Origin: Euphorbia lathyris
Lineage: Eukaryota > Streptophyta > Magnoliopsida > Malpighiales > Euphorbiaceae
Assembly: GCF_963576675.1 (NCBI RefSeq)
Contig: NC_088918.1
Location: 60,283,501 to 60,347,500, forward strand
Reading direction: 5' to 3'
Length of the DNA stretch: 64,000 nt
This document shows, piece after piece, positions 19,874-31,733 of this stretch; position 1 is the first letter of the stretch, and each line of letters begins with the position of its first letter. The notes under the pieces were generated by a model, which saw nothing but the letters and a program-made list of their open reading frames with translations, was not told where the DNA came from and searched no databases. The position numbers were made by a program, and so were the translations under genes.

Positions 19874-22800
19874 TCAATTGCAGAGCTGAGAACACAATCC
19901 CTGAATCTTTGAATTAGTAGGTGGAGCTGGCAACGTGTAACTATTGAATTTTCCATTGGTTGTGCATGTTAAATTCAGCTGGTTTCCCATTTGTGTTGAC
20001 TGCAATAACAACATTTTCAGGTAAACATCAAAAAAGCCATAGTGTACAACCAAACGAGAAATTCTACTGTGGTCCCAAACTAACTCGTTCTAGACCACGC
20101 AGATGGTGACACGTAACCAGTGTTATAGGATTTACCAAGCAGGAACCAGCACCAGAGTTGCAGTTCCATCTCCCAGTAGGTACACAAGATAAGTAATGAC
20201 ACCATGAACAATGGTCGTTTGCATCAACTCCCCGGAGAAGTAAAACCAGTCCGATCGTAAACCTGTTAATGTTATACTATCTTCTCAAATTCACAGCAGA
20301 ATATGCAAAAGACTTGGGACGTGAAGCTGCTAAAAGAACTTACCCGACAATGATAACAGCGAGAGATATGATCCACAGAATGCATTGATACACCTTAAAT
20401 TTGGATTGAACTAATGTTGGCTCATAACCAGGGGGAACATATCTTTGACTAACCCATCCAAATTGTGGACGAATCAAAAACACGAAACCAAGAAAGAAAC
20501 CAGAGAGAAATCCTCCGATATGTGCAAAATTATCGACATGTGGTAATATTCCAACTGCTAAATTGATTGCAATGATGACTACTAGAGTAACAAAAGCTGA
20601 TACCTGAGCTTGCATAAGAATTCAAGAAATTGAGTTGATTAAAACTCACCAAAATGTCACTATTATTTTGGCAACCAATGTTTTGAATTACAAGTCATGT
20701 AGCAACATACCTTATTATCATACATTGACCAATTAGTGATGAGTTCGGAGAGCATGGCCCCAAGTAAGCCGAACAGTGCGCCAGAAGCACCGACGGATAT
20801 GCTTGATTGAATGAAAAGAGCTGACACCAAACTCCCACCAAATCCAGAGATGACATATAGTAATCCAATCTTAACTGTAAGATCCCAAATATGAAATGTG
20901 GCTTAAGAATTAATACAGAGGTGGGTCGAAATTACACCAGCGAATTCAATGATCAGAAAACATTGTCATACAATTAGCATAAGAGATATTTCAAGCATAT
21001 CATAAACCTAAAATTGCCATTTTGTTGTTTGCAGTGAACATTAGAATCAACAGCAAAGCAATGGAAGAAACTGAACAAAAACTTTCTGGAGAACTGGCCT
21101 AAATGGATCTAAACCTTTCAATCGAAATACCTTCTGGGATAAATTGTTCATTTTCAGTTTTAGACAAGACCACACAATGAAATGATGGAAGTGGAGAAAA
21201 AATTCACACTAGAATGTTGTTGCATGACAGAACATTTGAAGTAGCGCATCAAATATAATGCAAAAGAATGTAAATAGCATTTTGGAAAAATCAATACCAA
21301 AATATTTGAGTATTTGATGGATAAAAAACATATTCTGTGCAATTGGACAATAAATACTAACAGTTTGAACAGAATAAACTTAAGATATTCTGCAAGGAGA
21401 TTTAGGATACTCTTGAGTTAGAATAAACATGGCAGATTATGTAGTTCAAACAATCATAATTGATGTGGAAAAAAAAAACATTATTTAGATTGTGTCCTCT
21501 CACTACCTATCCAAACCACTTAATCAAAAATTAAAGAACAGGATTGAATATCAATAATCAATCATCTTTGAAGGAGGGCAATGATCTTGATCCAACCTCT
21601 GCTAAAAGAAGACGGGACACAAGCCAAAACTGTAATGTTGAAAGCATGACTAAAGGTTTGTTTGATTCAACTATTGTTGTCTACATTGAATGTTAGCTAC
21701 TTTTCCTTTCGAAATAGCTATAGGCAGTTGTTTCTCAATCCTAACCAAACAATCTTATTCTATTGTTTGGAGTGAAAAAAAAAAGGAATTACAAAAAGAA
21801 CCCAATGAGTAAAGGTTTGTTTGATTCAACTACAGTTGTCTACCGTGGATGTTAGCTTATTTTTCTTCGAATATAGGTACGAGCAGCTATAGCTATGAAG
21901 CAAACACACTTTTATTCTATTGGCATAACACTCATTTAGCTCCCCAAACTAAAGCTTCAAAGTCAATTAGGACCTTAAACTATCAAAATCATCAATTAGG
22001 TCCCTGAACTAAGCCAAAATCATCCATTGAGTCCCCATCCTAAGCAAAAATTATCAATTGAGTCCTCGTTGAAAATCACTCTGTTGAACAGTTTCAAACC
22101 TTTTTCCCCAAACCCATTTTGAGCCAATACAAAGATATTTACAGTCCATGCCAAATATTCTTTCTGATTTTAGTATAGGATGAGACTCAATTGATGATTT
22201 TTGCTTAGCTCAAGGACCTAATTGATGATTTTGATAATTTAAGATCCTAATTAACTTTGAAGTTTTAGTTTAGGGGTTCAAATGAGTGTATGCCTATACT
22301 ATTTGGAGTGGAAAAGCAAAAAAGGGCCATAAAATAGCTATGAACAAAATGAGCACCGACCCCAATTTGATCAATTTCCTTGCCAGACTTAATATTCTAC
22401 TTGCAGCTCAATCCTAAACAAAAAAGACTAAGATTACTTGTTCACTTACCTCTTTATATTCTATTTTATGAAGAGGAAACAAAGATAATAATAATAAGGC
22501 CAGCAATGTTTAAAAACAGCAAAGAGAAAGCAAAACAGAGGAAACAAAGATAAATAAACGAAAACATTAACAAAATATAGCAAATAATGAAGCAATAGAA
22601 GTCAGAAGTTCATACCGAATCCAAATTCCTGTTCAAGCCGAATCCCAATAACTAAAAGACTCAACATATTCGCCAACAAATGAAAAACTCCACCATGTAA
22701 CCAATTGCAACTCAGAAGTCTCCATCCTTGGTGATCATCAACAATTTTATTCACAGCTAAACCCCCCATTTTCTGCAACCTAAAACACAATAAACTACCT

Positions 22801-23218
22801 CTATAAAACAATCCAGAAATTAAATTAAAAAAAGATAAAACGAAATAGAAAGAAGAACAAGAACAAGTTACGTGGTAGAAGAAGGGCCGAGAAGCGGATT
22901 CTCCTTAAACGGCTGAAAGGAGAACCTGCCCAGAAAACGAGCTATACAGGAAACAGAGTTTTTTGGGCAATTATTAACGGACATGGTGATAATGAACATG
23001 ATAATGTTAGCGAATACAAAAGCAGGTATAATCCAGGACATCCATTTCTTAAAATCCTTAGCTTGAGTGTATACTACTGGAGTCGGAGACGGCGATTGAG
23101 GTTTGTCAATCTGTATCGGGTGAATGGTGTTCTGGGCCCTCTTTGAATTAACCCTGAGTAGAATCTCCGGCGATGAGAAGGGAGGGGGGAAGTGAGGATT
23201 ATGGTGCTCCGTCGCCAT
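19874..23218 (-). CDS. Rhomboid-like intramembrane serine protease, six exons, 395 aa
   Basis: Exons (minus strand) are 23218-22872, 22779-22616, 20874-20711, 20603-20344, 20262-20136 and 19999-19874. All introns have GT/AG borders and the frame stays open from ATG to TGA (19876-19874). The product cleaves substrates within membranes. A hydrophilic N-terminus precedes a first membrane segment (about residues 60-80). [13 protein letters not shown] follows in exon 2, then the active-site serine in GASGALFG (Ser201, exon 3) and the partner histidine in [11 protein letters not shown] (His253, exon 4), with FLIRPQFGW after it. The Cys-rich tail has [10 protein letters not shown] and a final LCSQLC, as in plant RBL1-type proteases of secretory membranes. 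I chose MATEHHN (23218) as start; the frame is open further upstream without being needed. Length and motifs suggest a working gene. Intron 2 (1741 bp) carries repeats and a MITE. Confidence 0.95.
21651..22325. repeat. Tandem duplication of about 159 bp in rhomboid intron 2, second copy split
   Basis: TAAAGGTTTGTTTGATTCAA begins copies at 21651 and 21810, each running through a GTTAGCT phrase to TTCTATT and TTTGGAGTG. In the first copy TATTCTATTGTTTGGAGTG is continuous; in the second it is interrupted at 21922 by the MITE. Confidence 0.8.
21922..22294. mobile_element. MITE of about 373 bp inside rhomboid intron 2
   Basis: The inverted ends read GGCATAACACTCATTTAG and GGCATACACTCATTTGAA. Long imperfect arms follow, with AATCATCAATTAGGTCC against GGACCTAATTGATGATT. 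Flanking 9-mers are TATTCTATT (21913-21921) and TATACTATT (22295-22303), one mismatch, consistent with a Mutator-type 9-bp duplication. The neighbouring intact tandem copy supplies the empty site and confirms both boundaries. It is intronic and spliced out, so no effect on the protein is expected. Confidence 0.85.
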
Positions 23219-23365
23219 TAAAATTGGAAATGGAGGAGGAGAAATTGGGGTTAAGGAGAAGAATGGAGAAAGAGTAAAGAGTAGAAAAGCGGAGTCATCG
23301 AAGGAGGCCGGTGGTAAGTCAACAGGTTTCACCAACTGGGGAAAGGAACGAGAGAAACTCCGCAA

Positions 23366-24640
23366 GTTCAGACGGGAAATACGTCATCATTAATTCCTTT
23401 CTTTCTCGTAAAAGGATTATCTTGTGATTTTCTGACAATGAAAAGCAAGGGACTACTTTATTTTCATTTTATCTTTAATTCTAGGGAGAAGGTAATAAAA
23501 TAGTTTGGTTGGTTTAGTCTGAAATCGAACCGAATCGAAATAGCCGAATATTGAATAGTATCAGAAAATTACAAATCGAATCTAATTAAATAATATTAAT
23601 AAATTTATTCGAACCAAATCGAATATTTTGATTTGGTTCGGTTCAGTATTCGATTTTAAAACTTATTAAATAAACTATTTCTTATTTTATATTATATTAT
23701 TACAATATTTATATTTTAAAAAATCATGAATATGATATAGGTTATGATACTGGTTGAATGAACAGTACATTGTGTATTGAAAATCATATTTAATTTTTAT
23801 ATAACTAAGCAAATTATTAAATTATGCTTTTTTAAATGTAAAATTAAGAACTACAACATTGACTATTGTATATTAAGAATTAGTTAGGACCGAAATGGAC
23901 CTTCTCAAACTAGACTCCTTTTGTCTTAATCTATAATTTTATTTTTTCTTCCAAACTGTCAAAATATTCTTTGAATTCTGAATAGTAATTATAAAGGAAG
24001 ACTGGTTATCATTAAGATGGAATTAATTTCTATAAGTTTTTTTTCACAATATTTGAATGACTTCCCAAATTTCGTGCTCCTTTCTGCCTCACTTTTTTTT
24101 TCGGTTTCGTTTTGTTTCAGTGTTAACATTTGTATACAATTGTGTGCAGCCAACGAAGTTGTTGTATTATGAGAGAAGATTGTCAACAACAGATAAATTA
24201 CGTCTTAAATTTTTTTTTATCTCATATATCTCTCAAATTCTATCCTAAAAAAAGATTATCGAGTACATGTCTCAACTTGTTCTTTTGTGTTTTTTATTAT
24301 CCGAAGGTTAAAAAGTATTCTTAAATTGTGTTGATTTTAACTCCAAATTATTAATACAATTAATTTTGTTGGTTTTTCTTTATGAATTAATAGTAGGGTT
24401 CTTTACGTGAAAATCAATAATATTATTGTTTTATTAATGTTGGAAGTTTAATTCTTAATCCATTAGAAATATGAAACTTTATCTTAAAAACGTCAAACAA
24501 TTTTCTAAGTAGTTAATCTGTGAACTGCCAACGGAAGACATGTTTTCTGTAACTGTTATAGCATTCTAAGATATGATATAATTTAAAATTGTGATTGATA
24601 AAATTGTAGATAATTTTTAAAATTTGAATTTCCTCGTAAA
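23366..24640. other. Intergenic AT-rich stretch upstream of the rhomboid gene
   Basis: The part next to the gene (23219-23400) is presumably its 5'UTR and promoter; I see no clear TATA box. From 23510 to 23680 there is a repeat-like piece with CGAACCGAATCGAAAT and its inverse ATTTGGTTCGGTTC, forming an imperfect inverted repeat typical of small plant elements. The rest to 24640 is AT-rich with no gene I can support. Confidence 0.4.
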
Positions 24641-24654
24641 TTTCCCTTTTTATC

Positions 24655-26240
24655 CTAGCTTCAGCTGAGGATATCAAGCGAACGACGCCAGACCTCGGAT
24701 AGGCCGTACAAATCGATACGTATGCCTTTTCATGTTTCAATTTTTTGCATATCTAAACCCTAAATATTTTTAAAATGGGATAAGGTGCAAAAAAATACTT
24801 CTAGCGTTTACAACCATGAACAATTTTACCTTTAACGTCTAAAATGGTGTGATTTTTCCCCTAATGTTGGCATGTTGTGTCAATTTGAGACATTCTTATG
24901 AAACATATATATTTTGTTCTTTATTATGCACTAGTTGCATATCTGTTGGTTCTAAATAAATTCATATTTTTTATAATTTAATAATAGAATTAGAGGTTAA
25001 TATTTATAAATTTAGAGAAAATCTTGATTTTTTTTTCCAATCCATACAAAAGAGTACATTTTTTATTTTTTCACGTCTAATAATATGTTAATGAACTGTT
25101 ACTAATGAGTGATAAAATGACGCATGTGAAGTATATATGGCAAGATTCATGATCGAGAAGACAGTTTGATGAATTATTTCTCAAATTGACCTAATTGGTC
25201 TTGACTGTCAATGTTAGGAGTAAAATTGCACCGTTTTATACGATAGGGGTAAAACGGCTCTTGGCTCTAAATGTTATGTGTTTTTTTATAATTTTCATAA
25301 AATTTAATTCAAAAATTAAATGATTTGGAAAAATCAAATTCAAATAAATAAAGCTACATAAAATAAAATAAGTTTGGTAGGGTTTGAGAACTCATGACCG
25401 CTAAAATTGTAACAAACTTCTTAAATCAACTCTACCAATTTCAATAATTAAAATGATACTGCATACGTTAAATATGAACCAACATTAGAGGGCTACAAGA
25501 GACGAAACTGATGATATTCAAGTGCGGAGCCGGTGGCCTAGGGGGATTCATATCTAAACCCCAAATAATTGTAAAATAAAACCTTAAAATTGGCCTTAGC
25601 ATCCAGAATGTTTTGACGCTGCAGGGAAGATTCCTCGTCGAACCGACGATCAACTTTAGGAACTTGGCCTCTTTCACGTAGACCTGAGTTCACGTGGGCC
25701 AGTTTCCCACTAATTGCCTCGTTTTCAGCCTAGCATCAGTCGGGGATATCCCGCGAATGACCCCAGATCCCGAATAGGCTCGTACAAATTCGATAATACG
25801 CCTTTCCAAATTTCTATTATTTTGTAATTAATATCTAAACCCCCAATATTTGTAAAATAAATTCATAAAATTTTCATTTAACTTGATATTGACAAGCTCA
25901 AACAATTTCATTTAACGCATGGATAGGAACGCTCTAGTGCTGCTGGGAAGATTCCCTATCGAACAGAGGATCCGCTCGTCACTTTTTCTTCAGCGGGCCC
26001 ATACTGTTTGATTCTAGGCCTTTTAACGTAAACTCGGCGTTCTTGCGGGTCAGTTGCACGCAACCCTGAGGTTATGGCAGGCTAGTTCCCCAACAGTTTG
26101 CCCGTTTATAGCCTGGATTTAGATGGGGATATCCTTTTATCGGCATCAAACAGCAGATAGGTCGTACAAAATCGATAGTACGCCTTTCCAAGTTTCTATT
26201 ATTTTGTGATTAATATCTCAACCCAAAATATTTGTAAAAT
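24655..26240. repeat. Three dispersed copies of a unit of about 120 bp
   Basis: Copies at about 24655-24776, 25728-25865 and 26108-26240 share a GGATATC phrase, then TCGTACAAATCGATA-like sequence, TACGCCTTTCCA, TTTCTATTATTTTG, and AATATTTGTAAAAT. Two of them run directly into a GGGATAAGGTGCAAAAA-type MITE end (24777, and the degenerate 26241), so the unit and that end have moved or duplicated together. The block 25455-26110 between copies has somewhat higher GC and no reading frame of note. Confidence 0.65.
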
Positions 26241-27030
26241 GAGATAATGTGCAAAAATACCCTTAACTTTTACAGCCAGAAACAGGTTTATACTTAACAT
26301 CTAAAATGGTACGATTTTATCCCTAAGATTGACAAGTTGGGTTAATATGAGACATTATTATAAAACATAGATTTTTGTTCCGGATGTTGGCAAGGCCCGA
26401 CAGCGCCAGAACGTTCCGGATATTAAATGGCCAATTTAAGGTTTTACTTTACAATTATTTGGGGTTTAGATATGAAGCCCCCTGGCCACTGGCTCCGTCC
26501 TTGAATATCATCAGTTTCGTCCCTTTTAGCCCTTCTAATATTGGTTTACTTTTAACGTATGTAGTATTATTTCAATAGTTTGTTGGTTTAAGAAATTTGT
26601 TATAAATTGAGAGGTCATGAGTTTCAAACCTTGTCATACTCATTTTATTTTATGAATTAAATTTCATGAAAATTATAGAAACACTTAATATTTACAATTA
26701 GGAGCCATTTTACCCTCAATCGTTTAAAATTGTGCTATTTTACCTCTAACGTTGATAGTCAAGACCAATTTTACCCTTAAAGTTGATAAATTGGGTCAAT
26801 TTGAGAAATAATTCATCAAAATATCTTCTCGGTCATGAATCTTGTCATTTACACTTCACATATTTGTCATTTTATCACTTATTCGTAAGAGTTCATAAAT
26901 ATATGATTAGACGTGAAAAAAAATATACTTTTTGTATGAACTCGACAAAAAAATCAAATATTTCTCATATTTTTTAGAACCAAGTACAGAATAAAGAACA
27001 AAATATATGTTTTATAATAATATCTTCATA
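24777..27030. mobile_element. Large foldback complex with MITE-family ends
   Basis: Left-arm sequence from about 24940 to 25620 reappears inverted at about 26375-27030. For example TGATATTCAAG...GGAGCCGGTGGCC (25515) answers GGCCACTGGCTCCG...GAATATCA (26485), and CATGATCGAGAAGAC (25150) answers the region near 26825. GGGATAAGGTGCAAAAAA at 24777 is the family end also seen at 18980. No transposase is present. It could be one element with captured sequence or several nested ones; I cannot decide by eye and found no clean target duplication. Confidence 0.55.
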
Positions 27031-27108
27031 ACATCAAAAGCACATAAGAATAAAAAAAATGAAGATAAAACATCAAATAATAATTGTAGTAGATGAAGGT
27101 AAATTATT

Positions 27109-28128
27109 TACACCTCATATGTTTTCCATAAAAAAAATGAACCCATTCCATACTTTCCTTTAGGGCCAGAGCTTCTGCCATTCGTAAGAGTTCATAAATA
27201 TATGATTACGCTGATAAAGACGGTAATATCTTGGCGGCTCTTTCATCTTTTAGCCTAGCAACAACTTCCTCAAGTACAACAATCTGAGCATTCCAAATCT
27301 TTTGCTGCATTAACGTCTGGAACCCTTCTATATATTCTCATTGAGCTTCTTTTTCTTCTAACATGATTGAAAATTCTATCCTCGAGCCTATATGGTGAAT
27401 ATCTCGAATCATGTGGAACCCTTTCTGATATTGTCATTGAGTTTCTCTCTCGAAAAATGAGTATTGCAGGTTTATGCTAGAGATACAAGGGAGCATAAGA
27501 TCATCCTTTATAAAAGAAAATAAGAATGAAATAAAAGGAAGTTAATTCCAATGAACCCAATTTGTTAACTTTAAGGGTTAAATTGGTTTTGACTGTCAAC
27601 GTCACGGGTAAAATTGTACCACTTTAAACGATAGGGGTAAAATGGCTCCTGACTGTAAATTATTTACACCTGATATGTTTTCCCAAAAAAAAAAATGAAC
27701 CCATTCCATACTTTCTTTAGGGCCAGAGCTTCTGCCATTCGTAAGAGTTCATAAATATATGATTACGCTGATAATGACTGTAATATCTTGGCGGCTCTTT
27801 CATCTTTTAGCCTAGCAACAACTTCCTCAAGTATAACAATCTGAGCATCTTCCAAATCTTTTGCAGCATTAACGTCTGGAACCCTTCTATATGTTCTCAT
27901 TGAGCTTCTTTTTCTTCTAACATGATTGAAAATTCTATTCTCGAGCCTATATGGTGAATATCTCGAATCATGTGGAACCCTTTCTGATATTGTCATTGAG
28001 TTTCTCTCTCGAAAAATGAGTATTGCAGGTTTATGCTAGAGATACAATGGAGCATAAGACCATCCTTTATAAAAGAAAATAAGAATGAAATTAAAGGAAG
28101 TTAATTCCAATGAACCCAATTTGTTAAC
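27109..28128. repeat. Tandem duplication of about 546 bp carrying a gene-like fragment
   Basis: The copies start at TAAATTATTTACACCT (about 27110 and 27656) and end at AACCCAATTTGTTAAC (about 27567 and 28128). The first copy is bracketed by inverted ends GGAGCCATTTTACCC (26702) and GGGTAAAATGGCTCC (27635), which suggests it was carried as cargo of a Mutator-like element. The second copy is interrupted at its end by the gypsy LTR at 28129. Confidence 0.7.
27763..27996 (-). CDS. Unrecognised 77-aa ORF in the second tandem copy
   Basis: The open frame begins MTISERVPHDSRYSPYR at ATG 27996 and ends LKDERAAKILQSLSA before TAA/TAG at 27763. The C-terminal half (ILEEVVARLKDERAAKIL) looks helical and the N-terminal half is Arg-rich. 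The first tandem copy (27220-27450) has the same sequence with a 2-bp deletion near 27288 that breaks the frame. Base composition is higher in GC than the surroundings, as for a captured exon. I cannot name a parent gene, and whether it is translated is unknown. Confidence 0.3.
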   Translation of the reverse strand: MTISERVPHDSRYSPYRLENRIFNHVRRKRSSMRTYRRVPDVNAAKDLEDAQIVILEEVVARLKDERAAKILQSLSA

Positions 28129-29614
28129 TGTTAAGCCCAAAATATACCTAAAATATCATATATAAATACGTTAAATTTACATTGAAATCGTGCCAATTAT
28201 ATTCATTTGGAATACTTTTACGTCTTTATTTACTTCTTTGATGCAAGGTACTTAATTATTTGGTTAAATCCAAATAGGAGCGAAAACGGAGCTAAAATGG
28301 AGGAAAAACCTAAAAAACGTACCGAGAACGCATAACAGCCAGAAGAACGCTCAAGGAGGACGAAAAGCAGTCAAGAGACAGGGAAATATCTCTCTGTCGC
28401 GACTGAGATTTTCATAATCTCAGTCACGACTTACGGAAGCCAGCTCGGGAGAAATACGGAGTCTTCAACTCGCCCCTGTACCCCCTGTCGCGACTGAGAT
28501 TTTCAGAATCTCAGTCGCGACAGCGAAGTATTCTGCACACAAAACACATGTTTTAATCCGAGAAACGCGTCTGTTCGTTTGGATAAAAGCGTCCATTCAC
28601 CAACGGACACGACCCATCATTTACAACCCTTCAACAACTATAAATAAGTGATCCATTTCAGAAATTGAGAGGTTGGAAAAAGTTAGAGAAATTAGAGAAG
28701 AAAGTTATTATGTTGAGTTTCTGATTCAGAAAAGAATCAGAAAGTTAGATTTCATTTCTGTAAACAAACTTGCTATACACAAGTTGTTATTAGATTAGTT
28801 ATAAACACAGTATCAGTTTAGTTTCCAAGGTTGATCAGAGACAAGTTTTCATTCTGGTAGTGGACCTAGCAGTCTCTATTCCGAAGATCCAGCGAGAAGA
28901 ATTGACGGCTGAAGCGCATGAGGTTTGACGCACCTACGGAGTTTGAGGGAAAGATTGTCAACCCGGATCTCAAAGTTTTCGTTACAATGCTATCCAAGTT
29001 TCTACTTCTCTGTTAACTTGTGAAAATTCACATTTCATTAATGATATACTTATTTATTCAATACATTCTTACTGTTGTTATTTTGATATTGTTCTGACAA
29101 AATGATTTTCAAAATGATAAATTGGTGTTTTTATTAAAACGTTCTATTCCATCCTATTCATATAAGAACTTTGTTGAACACTTGACAGATTTAGTTTTTA
29201 TGGATGACATGATCGCTGATCGCGGCTTATCAGACATAAAATACTAGTTTGATTAAGGTAGGAATCACCTCAACATCAGGGGGATTTCTACGGTTCAAAG
29301 CCATTTAATTGAATAAATCCTTATATTATTACATGTCTATAATCTTTACAAAGTTAAAGTTGCTTTCTTTGCTTTATGAAAATAAGTTTTATACCTTCTA
29401 TTTATTCCAATTACGGTAGTATCTGTCTTGTAATCAAAATCCCAAGACAGAACTGTTCTCTAAACTCGATATAATACTTCTATCTAATCCTAATTTACCA
29501 AAACCAATTCCATCAATTAAACGTATTTCTTTTATTAAACCTAAACACGTGATTAAAACCGAATTAAATAAAGTTTTAGTTAAAAAGCGTTCCCTGTGGG
29601 TTCGATATCTTTTA
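28129..29614 (+). repeat. 5' LTR of the gypsy element, 3' end deleted
   Basis: It begins TGTTAAGCCCAAAATATACC, as does the LTR at 45193, and matches it with roughly twenty differences, many of them C/T or G/A at CpG, plus a 12-bp duplication in the second. The last part of the LTR and the primer site (about 67 bp) are deleted at about 29614, joining CTTTTA directly to ACGCCAAAATTTT. Without a primer site this copy could not start reverse transcription from its own RNA. Confidence 0.9.
28396..28646 (+). promoter_or_regulatory. LTR promoter: two palindromes followed by a TATA box
   Basis: Two hairpin-forming sequences, at 28396-28430 and 28486-28522, have arms GTCGCGACTGAGATT and AATCTCAGTCGCGAC with a 5-nt spacer; the first has one change in its right arm. 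TATAAATA follows at 28639-28646. Position within U3 and the distance to the TATA box suggest sites for a dimeric factor. The middle LTR has the same layout, with its TATA at 45714-45721. Confidence 0.6.
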
Positions 29615-29781
29615 ACGCCAAAATTTTTGACAAAATTTTAAATTTTTCGTGTTTTATTTCGAATCTAGGTTTAAACATACTTATTTTAACTTTTATAATT
29701 TAATAATTTTCATTTACTAATTTATTTATTTTTCAAATTCTGTTTTGTAGGTAGTTTCGGTTCGTGCAAGATTTCAGGTTC

Positions 29782-31733
29782 ATGCGCAGTTCTCGAAGTT
29801 CAGGCATTGTACCAGACCCTATAGACCCAGAAATTGAGAAAACCATTAGGAAGAACAAGAAAAACAAGAAAACAAAAATAAGACCCCAGTAAAAACATAT
29901 ACCGAGCCAGAAAAAATGGCAGACCCACCAACACTTATGGATTACGCTAGGCCAGGTGTGGCCGGTGTGACCAATAGTATCGTTAGACCCAGAATCACCG
30001 CAAACCAATTTGAAATTAAGCCAGCTTTGCTTAATATGTTGCAAAATAATGTAACATTTTACGGGTTACCTAACGAAAATCCTAACACCCATTTGACAAA
30101 TTTCCTTGAAATTTGTGACACTTTTAAAATCCCAGATGTGACTGCAGAAGCAATCAAACTTCGCCTCTTTCCTTTCACTTTGAAGGATAGAGCCAAAGAA
30201 TGGTTAACTTCTATGCCAGCCGCAACTTTTGCCACTTGGGAACAATTAGCCCAAGCGTTTTTATCTAAATATTTCCCTTTAGCAAAAACCGCAAGAGTCA
30301 TAAAGGAGTTAACATCTTTTTCTCAAAATGATAATGAGACTCTTTATGAAACTTGGGAACGTTTTAAAGAACTTCAACGTTTATGCCCACACCACCAATT
30401 ACCCGCTGAACTTTTAATGCAAACATTTTACAATGGACTAAATCCTACAACTAGGGGTTCATTAGATGCTATGTTGGGAGGGCTATTTATGAAGAAAACA
30501 TCAGCCCAAGCGAGAGAACTTTTGGAGGAAATGGCAATCAACAGCAGTATGTGGCCCGCGGAACGTGGACATATGCCGGTAGCAAAACCATCATCCTCAA
30601 CCACACCATCAGTTAAAGGTATAGTTGAACTTGATCCAGTCGCGATGCTACAAGCCCAATTTTCTGCTCTATCGCACAAAATTGACAAATTTATGGCACC
30701 ACGCGATACCAATGGTAATCCAATCCAAACGGATGTGGATTATGAAAATATGAGTGAGATCGAACAGGTAAATTTTGTCCAAGGAAAAAACCAAACTAAT
30801 AATCCTTATTCTAATACTTATAATTCTGGATGGAGGAATCATCCTAACTTTAACTGGAAAGATAACAATAACAATAATGCAAGTGCTAATCAAAATCGTA
30901 CCACTAATTATCAAAATCAGTCAAGAGATACGATTAGCACTTTATCTTCTAAAAGCGACAAGTTTATAGATGCTATCAGTGGAAAAATAAGTAATCACGA
31001 TGATGGTTTTAAACGGATTGAAAATAAATTCGATCAGCTTATTAAAAACCACTCATCTAGCATCCATAATTTGGAGGTTCAAATTGGTCAACATGCTAAA
31101 TCAATTCCATCCCGAAAAGAGGGAAGTCTTCCCAGCCATACGGAAGAAAATCTGAAAGAGCAGGTGAAAGCTATCACTCTTCGTTCAGGAAAAAATTATC
31201 AAGGGCCTGAAATGCCCAAAGATGCAACATTACCAGGAACTAATTTACCAAATTCCAAAGAAGATATCTTAAACACAAATAGTTCACCATTTGACACAAG
31301 TACCAAAACTTTTGTACCCAAACCACCTTTTCCGCACAAAGTTCGAAATAAGGACTATGATAAACAACTTCTAATGTTTTTGGATAAACTTAAAAATTTG
31401 CATATCAATTTAACATTCATGGATGCAATCACACAAATTCCTAACTATGGTAAGTTTTTAAAAGATTTGATTTCGAAGAAAATCAGTTGGGAAGGAATTT
31501 CATCCATTTCGTTAACTGAAGACTGTAGTTCAATAGTATCAAGTAATTTGCCCACTAAACTCAAAGATCCCGGATGTTTTACTATTCCGTGTAAGTTGGG
31601 AGATATTGAATTCCCGAGTTGTCTTTGTGATTTAGGAGCAAATATAAACTTAATGCCGTTGTCTATTTTTAACAAGTTAGGTTTAGAAGAAGATATCAAA
31701 CGTACCAATATGGTTTTGCAATTAGCGGATTAA
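29782..31733 (+). pseudogene. gag: gag-protease of the gypsy element, first copy
   Basis: The frame from ATG 29916 (MADPPTLMDYARPG) is open for 605 codons. A longer original start is likely at ATG 29782, which the second copy keeps in frame, but one A is missing here in the run near 29870. Residues about 40-200 form the retroviral-type capsid region of plant gypsy elements (GLPNENPNTHLTNFLEICDT, LRLFPFTLKDRAKEWL, ETWERFKELQRLCP). A Gln/Asn-rich part follows, then AITLRSGK. The C-terminus has the aspartic protease motif LCDLGANINLMP near residue 575. The frame ends at TAA 31731-31733, where the second copy has CAA, so the stop is a private mutation and pol would be cut off. Confidence 0.88.

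Noticed and set aside
22868..23365. A longer rhomboid start at 23365
   Set aside because: The upstream part is low-complexity and Pro/Ser/Phe-rich; the methionine at 23218 gives a length close to plant relatives. It is not excluded by sequence alone.
24057..24324. Overlapping Phe-rich ORFs upstream of the rhomboid gene
   Set aside because: AT-rich chance frames without start context, domain or duplication support.
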